Positions 49,221 to 57,937 of a DNA stretch of 64,000 nucleotides are shown here, one piece after another (position 1 is the first letter of the stretch; the number at the start of each line of letters is the position of its first letter). Under the pieces are notes generated by a model. That model made no database searches and was not told the DNA's origin. It saw nothing but the letters and a program-made list of their open reading frames with translations. Origin of the DNA: Micropruina sp. (lineage in GTDB: Bacteria > Actinomycetota > Actinomycetes > Propionibacteriales > Propionibacteriaceae); NCBI GenBank assembly GCA_016711105.1, contig JADJTO010000012.1:34266-98265 (forward strand), given 5' to 3'. The translations under genes and the position numbers were made by a program.

Positions 49221-49931
49221 TCACGCAGGAGGGTCCGCCTCGGGCCGGAACCTGTAGCCCATCCCAGGTTCCGTGATCAGGTAACGGGGACGACTCGGGT
49301 CCGGCTCCAACTTGTGCCGAAGCTGGGCCATGTAGAGCCGCAGGTTGGCGGGCTGGTTGACGTAGGCGGATCCCCACACCTCGGTCAGCAGGTAGCGCTG
49401 GTTGAGCAACTTGCCGGGTTGGCGCAGCAGTACTTCCAGCAGGTGCCACTCGGTCGGCGTCAGCCGCACCGGCGTGCTCCCCTCCTCAGAAGTCCTGACG
49501 ACTTCGTGAGCGCCGAGGTCGATGGTGATCGGGCCCAAAGTAGTGACCGGCGAGGGTGTTGAGTCGGAATTCGCGGCACGCCTCGTCGCCGCCCGCATCC
49601 GGGCGAGCAATTCCTCCATGCCGAACGGTTTGGTCACGTAGTCATCGGCCCCGGCGTCGAGGGCCGCCACCTTGTCCAGGCTTTCGATCCGGCCAGAGAG
49701 CACGATGATCGGAGCGTCACTCCAGCCGCGCAGTCCGTGGATCACCTCGACCCCGTCGAGATCGGGCAAACCCAGATCGAGAATGACCAGGTCCGGGGGG
49801 TGAGCCGACGCGACCGACAAGGCGTCACGTCCGGTTCCGGCGGTGTCCACCTGATAGTCGCGGGCGCGCAGGTTGATCTGCAGCGCGCGCCGGATCTGGG
49901 GATCGTCGTCGACGACCAACACGCGGATCAC
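49221..49931 (-). CDS. kdpE: KdpE-type response regulator
   Basis: 236 residues. The receiver domain has the acidic triad in VVDDDPQ, the phospho-acceptor aspartate in LVILDLGLPDLDG and the lysine in DYVTKPFG. The C-terminal OmpR-type winged helix includes RLTPTEWHLLEVLLRQPGKL, LYMAQLRHKLEPD and TEPGMGYRF. ATG 49931 overlaps the stop of the sensor gene (ATGA). Its targets are likely nearby K+ transport genes, since kdpFABC is not in the window. Confidence 0.92.
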   Translation of the reverse strand: MIRVLVVDDDPQIRRALQINLRARDYQVDTAGTGRDALSVASAHPPDLVILDLGLPDLDGVEVIHGLRGWSDAPIIVLSGRIESLDKVAALDAGADDYVTKPFGMEELLARMRAATRRAANSDSTPSPVTTLGPITIDLGAHEVVRTSEEGSTPVRLTPTEWHLLEVLLRQPGKLLNQRYLLTEVWGSAYVNQPANLRLYMAQLRHKLEPDPSRPRYLITEPGMGYRFRPEADPPA

Positions 49932-52465
49932 GCGCCCGCATCCTCTCGCTCGCGCTGGCCGGGGGCGACCTCACCCACGACTGCCTCATCGGCCAGCGGA
50001 AGCGAGACCACCATGGTGAGGCCGCCTCCGGGGGTGTCCTCTGGCTGCACGGTTCCCTCCATGGCCTCAATCAAACCGCGGCAGAGGGCGAGGCCGAGGC
50101 CCAGCCCGCGCTCGTCGCTGTCGCCCAGTCGCTGGAAGGGAACGAAGACCGCAAGCCGGTCCTCGGCCGGGATGCCCGGACCCCGGTCTATGATCCGCGC
50201 TTCCACCCGGCCGGCGATGCTACTCAACGTCACCGTCGGGGGCTGCCCGTCAGGCGAATGGCGCAGCGCGTTGCCGAGCAGGTTGACCAGCACGCGGGTG
50301 ACCAGGACGGCATCGCCCAAGGCTGGCGGAAGGGCAGGGGCGACGATCACCCTCACTCCGTCCGCCACGCGACCGAGTTCGTCCAGCGCCGGTGCGATCA
50401 GGTCGTCCAACCAGACCGGTTCCCGAGCCACCTGCAGCGACCCTGCCCGCAGCCGGGATAAGTCGAGAAGGTCGGCCAAGAGCTTGGCCAAGCGTTGAGT
50501 GGAGATGTCGGCGGACTCCAACAACTCGGCCTTCTCGGCCTCGGACAAGGCCAACTCGCGGCTGCGGAGGCTGGCGATCGCCGCCCGGGCCGAGGCCAGC
50601 GGGGTTCGCAAGTCGTGACCAACGGCCACCAGCAGCGCGTCCCGGAGCCGCTGTGTCGCTTCAAGGCGGGCAGCCGACGCGGCGCTCCGGGTCAGCCGGT
50701 CTCGCTCCATCAGCCCTTGCGCCTGGGCGGCGAAGGCCCGGAGCACCGTCAGATCTCCGGCGGCCAGAGTACGGCCGTTGAGCGCGAGGACCAGACCCTC
50801 CCCGGCAGGCACGTAGCTGTCGGAGTCCTTCGGAGCCTGCGGAGGGTTCGGGCCCACCGAGCCGAGCACCCGCCACGCCTCCTCAGCGGTCGCACCCGGT
50901 CCGAGCAGAGCCACCGAGGTCATGCCGAACGAGGATCGCACCTGCTCCAGCAGCGTCGACAGTGCGTCATCACCGTGCAGGGTGGCCACCGCCAAGGCGG
51001 CCAAGGTGTGCGACTCCGTCCGTGCCCTCGCTGCCTGCTCGGCGGACGAGGCGGCTCGGTGGACGACCGCGCCGACCAGGACGGCCACCAGCACGTAAAT
51101 GACCAGGGTGATCACGTTGTGCGGCTCGCCGATAACGAAGGTGTGCAGCGGCGGAATGAAGAAGTAGTTCAGCAGGGTGGAACCGATCACGGCGCTCAAC
51201 ACGGCTGGCAGCAGCCCCCCGATCAGGGCCGCGATCACCACCGCGAGCAGAAAGAGCAGAGCGTCGCCGGCCAGCCCTACCCCGTCCCCCGCCCAGGTCA
51301 GCAGACCGGTGAGCCCCGCGGGCAGGACGGCCGACAGCAGCAGTCCCAGCAGGGTGCGCCAACGCGGAAGCCGTTCGGGCCGTGGTCTCCGGGCCCGGGT
51401 TTGCACGCGTACGGTGCTGACCACGTGGACATCGAGGTCGGGCGCCTGGCGCATGATCTGCTCGGCGATGCTTGGCCCGCCCCAGGCCATCCTGAAGGGG
51501 AGGAAACCCACCCCGGCGCGCCGCCCAGGGCCCCGCGGAGCCCCAACAATCACCTGGGTGGCGTGCTCGGCCCTGGCAACGTCTATCACCGCGGCGGCCA
51601 CCTGGTCACCAATCACCTGGTGGAACACTGTGCCCGCATCGATCGCTTGCTGACGCAGGCGTCCGGCTTCGGGCCGTTCACCGACCCCGTCGCTCCCAGT
51701 GCCCAGGACGTGGACGGTGTGCAGTTCCGCTCGAGGCATCCGAGCCGCCAGCCGAACGGCTCGTTGCAGCAGGTGCTCGCTGTGCGCCCCGTCGGCCACG
51801 GCCACCACGATCCGTTCCCGGACCTCCCCCGGAGATGGCTCCGATTCTTGGGCTCGCTGACGTCCGACAAGGTCGGCCATCCAGGTCAGGGCCAGCTCGC
51901 GTAACCCCGCGAGCACCTGCGGACGGAACTGCGCGGAACGTCCGGCGTCGAGTTCCTCGGGACGGAGCAGACCCCCATGGGCGAGGCGGCGGCGCAGCGC
52001 TTCGGGAGCCATATCGACGAGCTCGAGTTGGTCCACCTCGCCCAGGAACCGGTCGGGGATCGTCCACGCCGGCGCGCGCCCCGTGATCGACTCGATGGTG
52101 TCGCTCAGCGATGCGACGGCTTCGATATCGGTGGTTGCCAGCACCTCGATGCCGGCCGCCATGATCCGTTCGGCGTCCTCCCAGCGCTGTGTGGGTTCAC
52201 CGCGACGGCTGGGATCGGCCAGTTCGTCGATCAGGACGAGGCGCGGGCGGCGCCGAATGACGGCGTCCGGGTCGAGGGACCCGTCGGGATCCAACCGTTC
52301 GAGGCGAGCGGCCAGCGGAGCGGAGGCCGGGCCGATGGCGCCGAGCACGCCCACGACGACGTCCGTTCCCCGGGCCCTGCGGCGGACGGCCTCCTCCAGC
52401 ATCGCGTGCGTCGCTCCGACCCCTCGGGCCATGCCCAAGTACACCCGCGATCGACCTCTGGGCAT
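49928..52465 (-). CDS. kdpD: KdpD-like sensor histidine kinase with a degenerate P-loop
   Basis: 845 residues from ATG 52465 after GAAGGAG. Domains in order are the KdpD N-terminal region (1-210), a universal-stress-like domain (ERIVVAVADGAHSEHLLQRA, about 215-350), and four membrane helices (TLLGLLLSAVLPAGLTGLLT to VIYVLVAVLVGAVVHRAASS). These are followed by a GAF-like domain, the H-box GHDLRTPLASARA and the ATPase boxes NLLGNALRHSP, DRGPGIP and GLGLGLALC. The usual P-loop AGVGKT is here RGVGATHAML, with alanine in place of lysine. The usual DELAHTN is DELADPS. The kinase half looks intact, so nucleotide binding by the KdpD domain has probably been lost. The gene is divergent from the KimA-like permease gene. 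Confidence 0.9.
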   Translation of the reverse strand: MPRGRSRVYLGMARGVGATHAMLEEAVRRRARGTDVVVGVLGAIGPASAPLAARLERLDPDGSLDPDAVIRRRPRLVLIDELADPSRRGEPTQRWEDAERIMAAGIEVLATTDIEAVASLSDTIESITGRAPAWTIPDRFLGEVDQLELVDMAPEALRRRLAHGGLLRPEELDAGRSAQFRPQVLAGLRELALTWMADLVGRQRAQESEPSPGEVRERIVVAVADGAHSEHLLQRAVRLAARMPRAELHTVHVLGTGSDGVGERPEAGRLRQQAIDAGTVFHQVIGDQVAAAVIDVARAEHATQVIVGAPRGPGRRAGVGFLPFRMAWGGPSIAEQIMRQAPDLDVHVVSTVRVQTRARRPRPERLPRWRTLLGLLLSAVLPAGLTGLLTWAGDGVGLAGDALLFLLAVVIAALIGGLLPAVLSAVIGSTLLNYFFIPPLHTFVIGEPHNVITLVIYVLVAVLVGAVVHRAASSAEQAARARTESHTLAALAVATLHGDDALSTLLEQVRSSFGMTSVALLGPGATAEEAWRVLGSVGPNPPQAPKDSDSYVPAGEGLVLALNGRTLAAGDLTVLRAFAAQAQGLMERDRLTRSAASAARLEATQRLRDALLVAVGHDLRTPLASARAAIASLRSRELALSEAEKAELLESADISTQRLAKLLADLLDLSRLRAGSLQVAREPVWLDDLIAPALDELGRVADGVRVIVAPALPPALGDAVLVTRVLVNLLGNALRHSPDGQPPTVTLSSIAGRVEARIIDRGPGIPAEDRLAVFVPFQRLGDSDERGLGLGLALCRGLIEAMEGTVQPEDTPGGGLTMVVSLPLADEAVVGEVAPGQREREDAGA

Positions 52466-52551
52466 GGAACTCCTTCCCGGGTCACTTTCTCATGGGCGAA
52501 CAGGGCTTCGCGCAAACCCTTGCGGGATCCTTACGCGTTCGCCCCGATTCC

Positions 52552-52583
52552 TTGCGCGGCCCCAACACCGTCGTCCCTAGCGT
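52552..52583 (+). promoter_or_regulatory. Candidate promoter of the KimA-like gene
   Basis: TTGCGC at 52552-52557 and TAGCGT at 52578-52583, 20 bases apart, with the -10 seven bases before ATG 52591. This would make a leaderless transcript. The spacer is longer than usual, so confidence is low. No c-di-AMP riboswitch fits in the space available. Confidence 0.3.
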
Positions 52584-52590
52584 CGATCGC

Positions 52591-54621
52591 ATGATGCAAC
52601 AGTTGTCCGCGGTCAAGCGCCTGCTGGTCGGGCGTCCGATGCGCAGCCAGGACATGGGCGAAACGCTACTGTCCAAGCGAATCGCCCTGCCGGTCTTCGC
52701 CTCCGACCCGTTGTCTTCGGTGGCCTACGCCACAGAGGAGATCCTCCGGGTGCTCACGCTCGGCGCGCTGGCCTACCTGTACCTCACCCCGTGGATCGCG
52801 GCAGCCGTCGTCTTCCTGATGGTCGTTGTCGTGATCTCCTACCGACAGGTCGTGCACGCCTACCCCGAGGGCGGCGGCTCCTACGAAGTGGTCAGACACA
52901 ACCTGGGCCGCAACGCCAGCATGATCGTCGCGGGTTCTCTGATGGTCGACTACGTGATGACCGTGGCGGTCTCGGTGGCCGCCGGCGTCGACAACATCAT
53001 CTCGGCCTTCCCAGACTTGAATCCCCACCGAGTTCCCCTGGCGCTCTCGCTCGTTGCGGTGCTGACCCTGATGAATCTGCGCGGCGTCCGGGAGTCCGGC
53101 ACGGCGTTCGCCGTGCCCACCTACCTGTTCCTGGTCGGGATCCTGGGCATGGTGGGCCTCGGCTTGGGCCAGGCCATGCTCGGCGCAGCGCCGGCTGCCG
53201 AGAGCGCTCATTATGGGATTCACCCCGAAGCCGTCGACCTCAACGCGTTGGGGCTGACGTTTCTCGCCCTGCGCGCGTTCTCCTCAGGTTGTACTGCGCT
53301 CACCGGGGTCGAGGCGATCAGCAACGGGGTGCCCGCGTTCAAAGCCCCCAAGGCCCGCAATGCAGCTCGGACGCTGGCCGCCATGGGAATCGCCGCGATC
53401 ACGATGTTCGCCGGCATCACCGCCTTGGCGATCCTTTCCGGCGTCAAAGTCACCGAGAACACCTGCGACCTGATCGGCTTCGTCGGGGACTGCGCGGCGG
53501 ACCCGCAGCGGACGGTGGTGGCACAGCTTGCGTCCGCGGTCTTCGGCAGCGGAAACCCGCTGTTCTACTACGTTCAGGCCACCACCGCGTTGGTGCTGAT
53601 CCTGGCGGCGAACACCGCCTTCAACGGGTTCCCGATGCTCGCCTCGATCCTCGCCCAGCACAACCTGATGCCGAGGCAGTTGCGCAACCGGGGAGACCGG
53701 TTGGCCTTCAGTAACGGCATCATCGCGCTCGCAGTCGTCGCCGGAGCACTCCTCTTCGCCTATCAGGCGTCCGTGGCCCGGCTGATCCAGCTGTACATCC
53801 TGGGGGTGTTCCTCTCGTTCGCGCTGAGCCAGTTCGGCATGGTGAAACATTGGAATCGGGCCCTGATCGGGGTCGCGTCGGCACGGGTCCGGCGGAGCAT
53901 GCAGCTGTCGCGGGCCATGAACGCGGTCGGCGCTCTCTTGACCAGTGTCGTCCTGGTCATCGTGCTGGTCACCAAGTTCACCCACGGGGCCTACCTGGTG
54001 GTCATCGCTCTGCCCGTCCTGTGGCTGCTGATGCATGCGATCGAGCGGCACTACACGACCGTACGATCCGAGCTTCGGCGCCGCGACGATGCACGGGTTC
54101 TACCCAGCCGGACGCAGGCGATCGTTCTGCTCGCCAATCTGCACCAGCCGGCTATCCGCGCCTTGTCCTACGCCCGCGCCACCCGGCCATCCTCGATCAC
54201 CGCCCTGACCGTCCAGGTGGACCGCGCCGAAACTGAGGCGCTCAGCCAGGAGTGGGGCGCGCTCGACGTCCCGGTCGACCTCAAGATTGTGGACGCTCCG
54301 TTCCGGGACATCTCGCAGCCGATCATCGACTACATCACCGGGGTACGTCGGCAGAGCCCACGCGACCTGATCGCGGTGTTCCTGCCCGAGTACGTGGTCG
54401 GTCACTGGTGGGAGGAGGCACTGCACAATCAGAGCGCCCGCCGTCTCAAGTACCGGCTACGCCTACTGCCCAACGTGATGACGATCAGCGTCCCCTACCA
54501 GCTGGCCACGGCGGCCGGAGCGGTAGCCCTTGAGCGAAGGCTGGACGAAGAGTCGGTTGGCAGAGTCGTGATCAGCGAAGCCACAGCGGATAGCACGAGG
54601 GTGACCCTCCCGCGCCACTAG
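52591..54621 (+). CDS. KimA/YdaO-like APC-superfamily K+ transporter
   Basis: 676 residues. After a short N-terminus the signature is LSKRIALPVFASDPLSSVAY ATEE. About twelve helices then follow, including VVISYRQVVHAYPEGGGSYE and VDYVMTVAVSVAAGVDNI. A soluble C-terminal domain follows (TQAIVLLANLHQPAIRALSY, LIAVFLPEYVVGHWWEEALH). This is the KimA family of high-affinity potassium symporters, whose C-terminal domain binds c-di-AMP in Bacillus. I chose ATG 52591 because a TAGCGT box sits seven bases before it (leaderless type); ATG 52594 and 52639 are alternatives. The open frame extends to 52492 without homology. It is divergent from kdpD by 125 bases, the likely shared control region. Confidence 0.85.
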   Translation: MMQQLSAVKRLLVGRPMRSQDMGETLLSKRIALPVFASDPLSSVAYATEEILRVLTLGALAYLYLTPWIAAAVVFLMVVVVISYRQVVHAYPEGGGSYEVVRHNLGRNASMIVAGSLMVDYVMTVAVSVAAGVDNIISAFPDLNPHRVPLALSLVAVLTLMNLRGVRESGTAFAVPTYLFLVGILGMVGLGLGQAMLGAAPAAESAHYGIHPEAVDLNALGLTFLALRAFSSGCTALTGVEAISNGVPAFKAPKARNAARTLAAMGIAAITMFAGITALAILSGVKVTENTCDLIGFVGDCAADPQRTVVAQLASAVFGSGNPLFYYVQATTALVLILAANTAFNGFPMLASILAQHNLMPRQLRNRGDRLAFSNGIIALAVVAGALLFAYQASVARLIQLYILGVFLSFALSQFGMVKHWNRALIGVASARVRRSMQLSRAMNAVGALLTSVVLVIVLVTKFTHGAYLVVIALPVLWLLMHAIERHYTTVRSELRRRDDARVLPSRTQAIVLLANLHQPAIRALSYARATRPSSITALTVQVDRAETEALSQEWGALDVPVDLKIVDAPFRDISQPIIDYITGVRRQSPRDLIAVFLPEYVVGHWWEEALHNQSARRLKYRLRLLPNVMTISVPYQLATAAGAVALERRLDEESVGRVVISEATADSTRVTLPRH

Positions 54622-54708
54622 CGAGGGACGTAACTGAACACCAGTGCCCGCCGGGCGCCTCCAGCCGCCGCCGAGCGGTTGCTCGCCGGGCTCACCTCCA
54701 GGGCGGGT

Positions 54709-55395
54709 CTATTCCAGTCCGAACATGGCGCGGGTGGGCGGCAACTGAGGGCAGACCGCCTGCACCTCGGCGGGAACCTCGGCGTTGATGGGGTAGAGAC
54801 CCCATCGCCCGTTCGTCGCCAGGAAGGTCTCCCGGGTCGGCAACGGCAGGTCAGGGGCGAGGTCGAATCGGGCCAGGCACGGAATCCCGTAGTCCTTGAA
54901 GTAGGTCCACACCGCGCCATACATCTGCTGCGTGGGCTGACTCAAGAAACGGGGATCGATGCTGAATCGGGCCATGCAGTCGTACTGGGCGAGCTTCTGC
55001 GCTGTGCGCTGCGCCTCCTCGACAGTCGTTTGCAGATAGCCGTTCGGCCCCGCTTCGGCTGCCCAACCAGAGTCCCGCAAGCAGGCGCTCACCGGGACCG
55101 CCTGATCGTCGGGGAGCGTCCAGCGTTCGAGTGGTGGGGTGCTCTTGGGCTTGATCTTGTGCAACGTGGCGAACTCTTGGAGATCTGCGAGCCGTCGGCT
55201 CGCCCGCTCCTCATCGGTCATCGTCGGAACGGCTATCGGCGAGGGCGGCTTCCAGGCCGTTGGATCCCACACGGTCGGCGTAGGCGTACCGGGCCCAGAC
55301 CCCACCGTGGCGCAACCCACCGTCGTGATTGCGAGGCCTATCGCGATCAACTCACGCCACACCCGTCTAGTCACTGGTCGAGGAGAACTTTCCAT
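54709..55395 (-). CDS. Lipoprotein A, copy 1
   Basis: 228 residues. The signal peptide ends in a lipobox (AITTVGCATVG). The mature part is soluble: PTVWDPTAWKPPSPIAVPTM, then EERASRRLADLQEFATLHKI. Conserved cysteines lie in VPVSACLRDSGW, AQYDCMARF, WTYFKDYGIPCLA and AVCPQLPP. A second near-identical copy lies at 59843-60528. It is distantly similar to lipoprotein B, with which it shares the Y(F/Y)(K/R)DYG(I/V)PCL motif, so A and B look like paralogues. The start overlaps the end of B by 25 bases. The function is unknown; an accessory role to the adjacent exporter is possible. Confidence 0.8.
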   Translation of the reverse strand: MESSPRPVTRRVWRELIAIGLAITTVGCATVGSGPGTPTPTVWDPTAWKPPSPIAVPTMTDEERASRRLADLQEFATLHKIKPKSTPPLERWTLPDDQAVPVSACLRDSGWAAEAGPNGYLQTTVEEAQRTAQKLAQYDCMARFSIDPRFLSQPTQQMYGAVWTYFKDYGIPCLARFDLAPDLPLPTRETFLATNGRWGLYPINAEVPAEVQAVCPQLPPTRAMFGLE

Positions 55396-56096
55396 GGGGC
55401 CTCCGGGCGGGTGGCGTAATCCTCCACCACCAACAGATGGTTGGGGTCTTCCTCGATCGGATAGAACGTCCAGGCCCCCTGGTCGGCCACATAGGCAGCC
55501 AGAGGCGGCAGCGGACTGTTCGGCTCAAACCCCCTCGCCCGCAAGCAAGGAACCCCATAGTCACGGTAGTAGTACCACGTCGCCTCCAACGTCGTCGGCG
55601 TCAGGGGCGGAGCCGTGAGCGGCGAGACGGTGTACTTCGCCGTACACCGAAACACAGCCAACTTGAACTTCGTGCTGCGCTGCCACCTGAAATCCGAGGA
55701 CGATCCAACGTAACGGGAAGCGCCATTCGGTTCACCCACGTGCGGAAACCCCTCGCCGGTAAGGCACTTCGCCATGACATAGCCAAACTCCTCAGGAAGG
55801 ACCCAACCGACGAGCCGCGGCAGCGGCGTCGTCGCGGGCAGGGCTTCGTCCACCACAGCGCCCTTCAGCAAGTCGACCCGCCATCGATCCATCTCCCCCG
55901 CCGACATGACCCGCGGCACCACAGCAAGAGGCGGTCGCCACGTCGACGCATCCCACTCGGTGAACGTGGACACAAGCCCACTCGCTTCAGCGTTGGGTGA
56001 GGGCGATGCCGGCCCAGTGCCTGACTGAGCGCACGCAGTCACCACAGCCACAGCAACACTGAGAACCACACAAAGCGCTACCGGCCGCAGCTTCAT
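55371..56096 (-). CDS. Lipoprotein B, copy 1
   Basis: 241 residues from ATG 56096 (MKLRPVALCVVLSVAVAVVT, lipobox VVTACAQS). The mature domain has WDASTWRPPLAVVPRVMSAG, WVLPEEFGYVMAKCLTGEGF, VFRCTAKY, TWYYYRDYGVPCLRARGFEP and QGAWTFYPIEEDPNH. It has four cysteines like lipoprotein A, and disulfides are likely outside the membrane. It is the middle gene of the small secreted protein - B - A unit; the second copy is at 60504-61247. No named family recognised. Confidence 0.8.
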   Translation of the reverse strand: MKLRPVALCVVLSVAVAVVTACAQSGTGPASPSPNAEASGLVSTFTEWDASTWRPPLAVVPRVMSAGEMDRWRVDLLKGAVVDEALPATTPLPRLVGWVLPEEFGYVMAKCLTGEGFPHVGEPNGASRYVGSSSDFRWQRSTKFKLAVFRCTAKYTVSPLTAPPLTPTTLEATWYYYRDYGVPCLRARGFEPNSPLPPLAAYVADQGAWTFYPIEEDPNHLLVVEDYATRPEAPWKVLLDQ

Positions 56097-56147
56097 GGCC
56101 GCCAACACTTGGCCGTCGGGCGGCCCAGCACGCGAACGCTCCCCCAC

Positions 56148-56458
56148 TTAGGCACAGAAACCTCTTCCAAACTGAAGATTAGCTGAGGATGCGCTCCAAG
56201 AGATGGGATAATAACTCTTGCCTGAGTCGACGGAGAGCGTGTAATAGTACGGTCGATTACCCGTGATCTCCTTGGTTGCTGCACTTACATACATGTATCC
56301 GCTTGAAGTGCCCCCGTTCCCCACGTCGTCTTGGGAACAGTGCACGCACGCTGCCCACCGGCGCTCACAGCGTCCGCGGCGTCCGGAGCCAGGGTGGTGA
56401 GCCAAAGGATGGTCGCCATAGTGGCAGCGATCTTCAGGGAAGACTTATGGAAGTTCAT
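56148..56458 (-). CDS. Small secreted protein, copy 1 (one frameshift)
   Basis: About 103 residues after joining two frames at a G-run near 56310. The start ATG 56458 has GGAG upstream and a good promoter. The signal peptide is MNFHKSSLKIAATMATILWL TTLAPDAADA with a likely cut after ADA. The mature ~70-residue chain has TVPKTTWGTGGTSSGYMYVS, then NRPYYYTLSVDSGKSYYPIS, and ends with NLQFGRGFCA. It has one cysteine near each end, which could form a disulfide. Small size, secretion and the neighbouring exporter recall bacteriocins, but I could not match it to lactococcin 972 or another known family. Confidence 0.6.
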
Positions 56459-56489
56459 GACGCATCTCCAACGATTGGGGTTTGTACTC

Positions 56490-56518
56490 AAGCTACGTCT
56501 AGCCACACTACGTGTCAA
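56490..56518 (-). promoter_or_regulatory. Promoter of module copy 1
   Basis: TTGACA at 56513-56518, a 17-base spacer and TAGCTT at 56490-56495 on the minus strand, 32 bases before the small secreted gene. The same arrangement, with most surrounding bases, occurs upstream of copy 2, which supports both. Confidence 0.75.
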
Positions 56519-56842
56519 GAGACATGGATGGCCGTGGAGGCACGTCCGCGAGCTGCCCACCAGACCCATCCCGATTCACTTCAGGGGCGCGCCTCCACCC
56601 AACTTGAGGGGTCCAAGCATTGAGGCCCGCGAGGAAATGAGTAGGTCGCTCTGGAACGGCCATTCAAGCACTGCGGGAGCTACTGGTCGCGCGGCGGAAT
56701 GTGTGCCGGGATGCGTTCAACGACCGCCGTCTGGAACCGGGCGGGTCGGCCTCGCCCTCAGCCGCGGCGGCAAATTCACCGTCTTGCCTAGTGTCGTGAG
56801 TATGCTGCGAGCACCGAAACTTTCACCCCAAGGAGGCGGTCG
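56519..56842. other. Intergenic region between module copy 1 and the ABC exporter operon
   Basis: About 320 bases between divergent units. Open frames here show no resemblance to any family and no ribosome sites. Near the right end, TATGCT at 56801-56806 could be the -10 of the exporter operon, but I see no convincing -35 at proper distance. Otherwise I see nothing. Confidence 0.5.
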
Positions 56843-57937
56843 ATGAGGTCCCGGAAGGTTACACGGTGGCTTGCCGTTGCCGTCACCCTTGTGCTGGTGG
56901 CTGCTGCCGGATTCTGGGCGGGACAGGTGGCGTTGCGGGAGCCGGCGGCGCAGGTGTCGGCGCCCGACTCCTCGGTGGTGGTGCAGGTCACGGAGCAGTC
57001 CGTCGGTAAGTCGTTGACTTTCAATGTGACGGCCGAGCAGCCCAAGCGGGTGTTGGCGTCGAATGAGCTGACCGGCGTCGCGACCTTGGTCGCGACGTCA
57101 GGCCGCTTTGCCGAGGGCGATGTGCTCTACGCAGTCGCGGAGACGCCCGTTCGTGTGGTCAAAGGCACGGTGCCGTTCTATCGTCCGATGCGGACCGAGA
57201 CCACGGGCCGCGATGTCGCGCAGCTGAAGAAAGCGTTGCAGCGCCTGGGCTATTTGAAGGACGGGTCAGGGTCGCGGTTCGATTGGCGGACGAAGCGCGC
57301 CGTGCAGCAGTGGCAGCGGAAGTTGGGGGTGCCGCAGTCGGGTGAGGTGGCGTTGGGCGAACTGGTGGCTGCGCCGAAGCTGCCCAGCACGTTACTGATC
57401 GATGACTTGGTCGCCCAGCTGGGCGTGTCCTGGTCGGTGGCGAGCGGATCGTCTCCGGTGCGTCGGGCACGCCGGTGTTCACCCTGGCGCTACAGACCGA
57501 TCAGGCCAAGTTGGTGCCGATGGGGGCAACCCTCACGGTTCACTATCAGGACTTCGCGTGGCCGGCGGCCATCACCGGTTCGGGTACCGACGCGAATGAG
57601 CAGGTGGTGCTCAGTCTGGCCGCGCCCGGTGGGGGCGTTGTGTGGGAAGCAGTGCGGATCTCTACCGGCGGCGACGTCGTACCTCTTGTCAGAGGTGGCG
57701 GTGGTCCCACCGACCACAGGCCCGGCGGTGCCCGTCGCTGCGATCACGACTCAGGCGAACGGCACGACCACCGTCCAGATAGTCGACCCCGCCGGGGCGC
57801 GTACGGAGCGGACAGTCACGGTGACCGCGTCGCAGGACGGCGTGGCGATCGTCACGGGCGTCTCGATCGGGGAACGGGTCCAAGTGCTGTCGGGGTCGAG
57901 CACTGAGCCGGTCCCCTCCGGCCAGCCGTCGAAATGA
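56843..57937 (+). CDS. Peptidoglycan-binding, HlyD/MacA-like exporter adaptor (two compensating frameshifts)
   Basis: About 364 residues; ATG 56843 follows AAGGAGGCGG. An N-terminal membrane anchor (WLAVAVTLVLVAAAGFWAGQ) is followed by an adaptor beta domain and a PG_binding_1 domain inserted at about 120-160 (TTGRDVAQLKKALQRLGYLK, TKRAVQQWQRKLGVPQSGEV). The adaptor returns in a second frame, TLALQTDQAKLVPMGATLTV and YQDFAWPAAITGSGTDANEQ, and in the first frame again from LLSEVAVVPPTTGPAVPVAA. Frame changes fall near 57440 and 57690. It would link the ABC permease to the cell wall side. It overlaps the ATPase start (ATGA). Confidence 0.8.
   Translation: MRSRKVTRWLAVAVTLVLVAAAGFWAGQVALREPAAQVSAPDSSVVVQVTEQSVGKSLTFNVTAEQPKRVLASNELTGVATLVATSGRFAEGDVLYAVAETPVRVVKGTVPFYRPMRTETTGRDVAQLKKALQRLGYLKDGSGSRFDWRTKRAVQQWQRKLGVPQSGEVALGELVAAPKLPSTLLIDDLVAQLGVSWSVASGSSPVRRARRCSPWRYRPIRPSWCRWGQPSRFTIRTSRGRRPSPVRVPTRMSRWCSVWPRPVGALCGKQCGSLPAATSYLLSEVAVVPPTTGPAVPVAAITTQANGTTTVQIVDPAGARTERTVTVTASQDGVAIVTGVSIGERVQVLSGSSTEPVPSGQPSK

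Noticed and set aside
52466..52590. c-di-AMP (ydaO-type) riboswitch before the KimA-like gene
   Set aside because: The space to kdpD is only 125 bases and a leaderless-type promoter fits next to the start; no riboswitch core was recognisable.
56148..56458. Lactococcin 972 family bacteriocin
   Set aside because: The size and the exporter neighbour fit, but the family pattern of W, Y-H and S-S-V positions cannot be aligned, so I left it unassigned.
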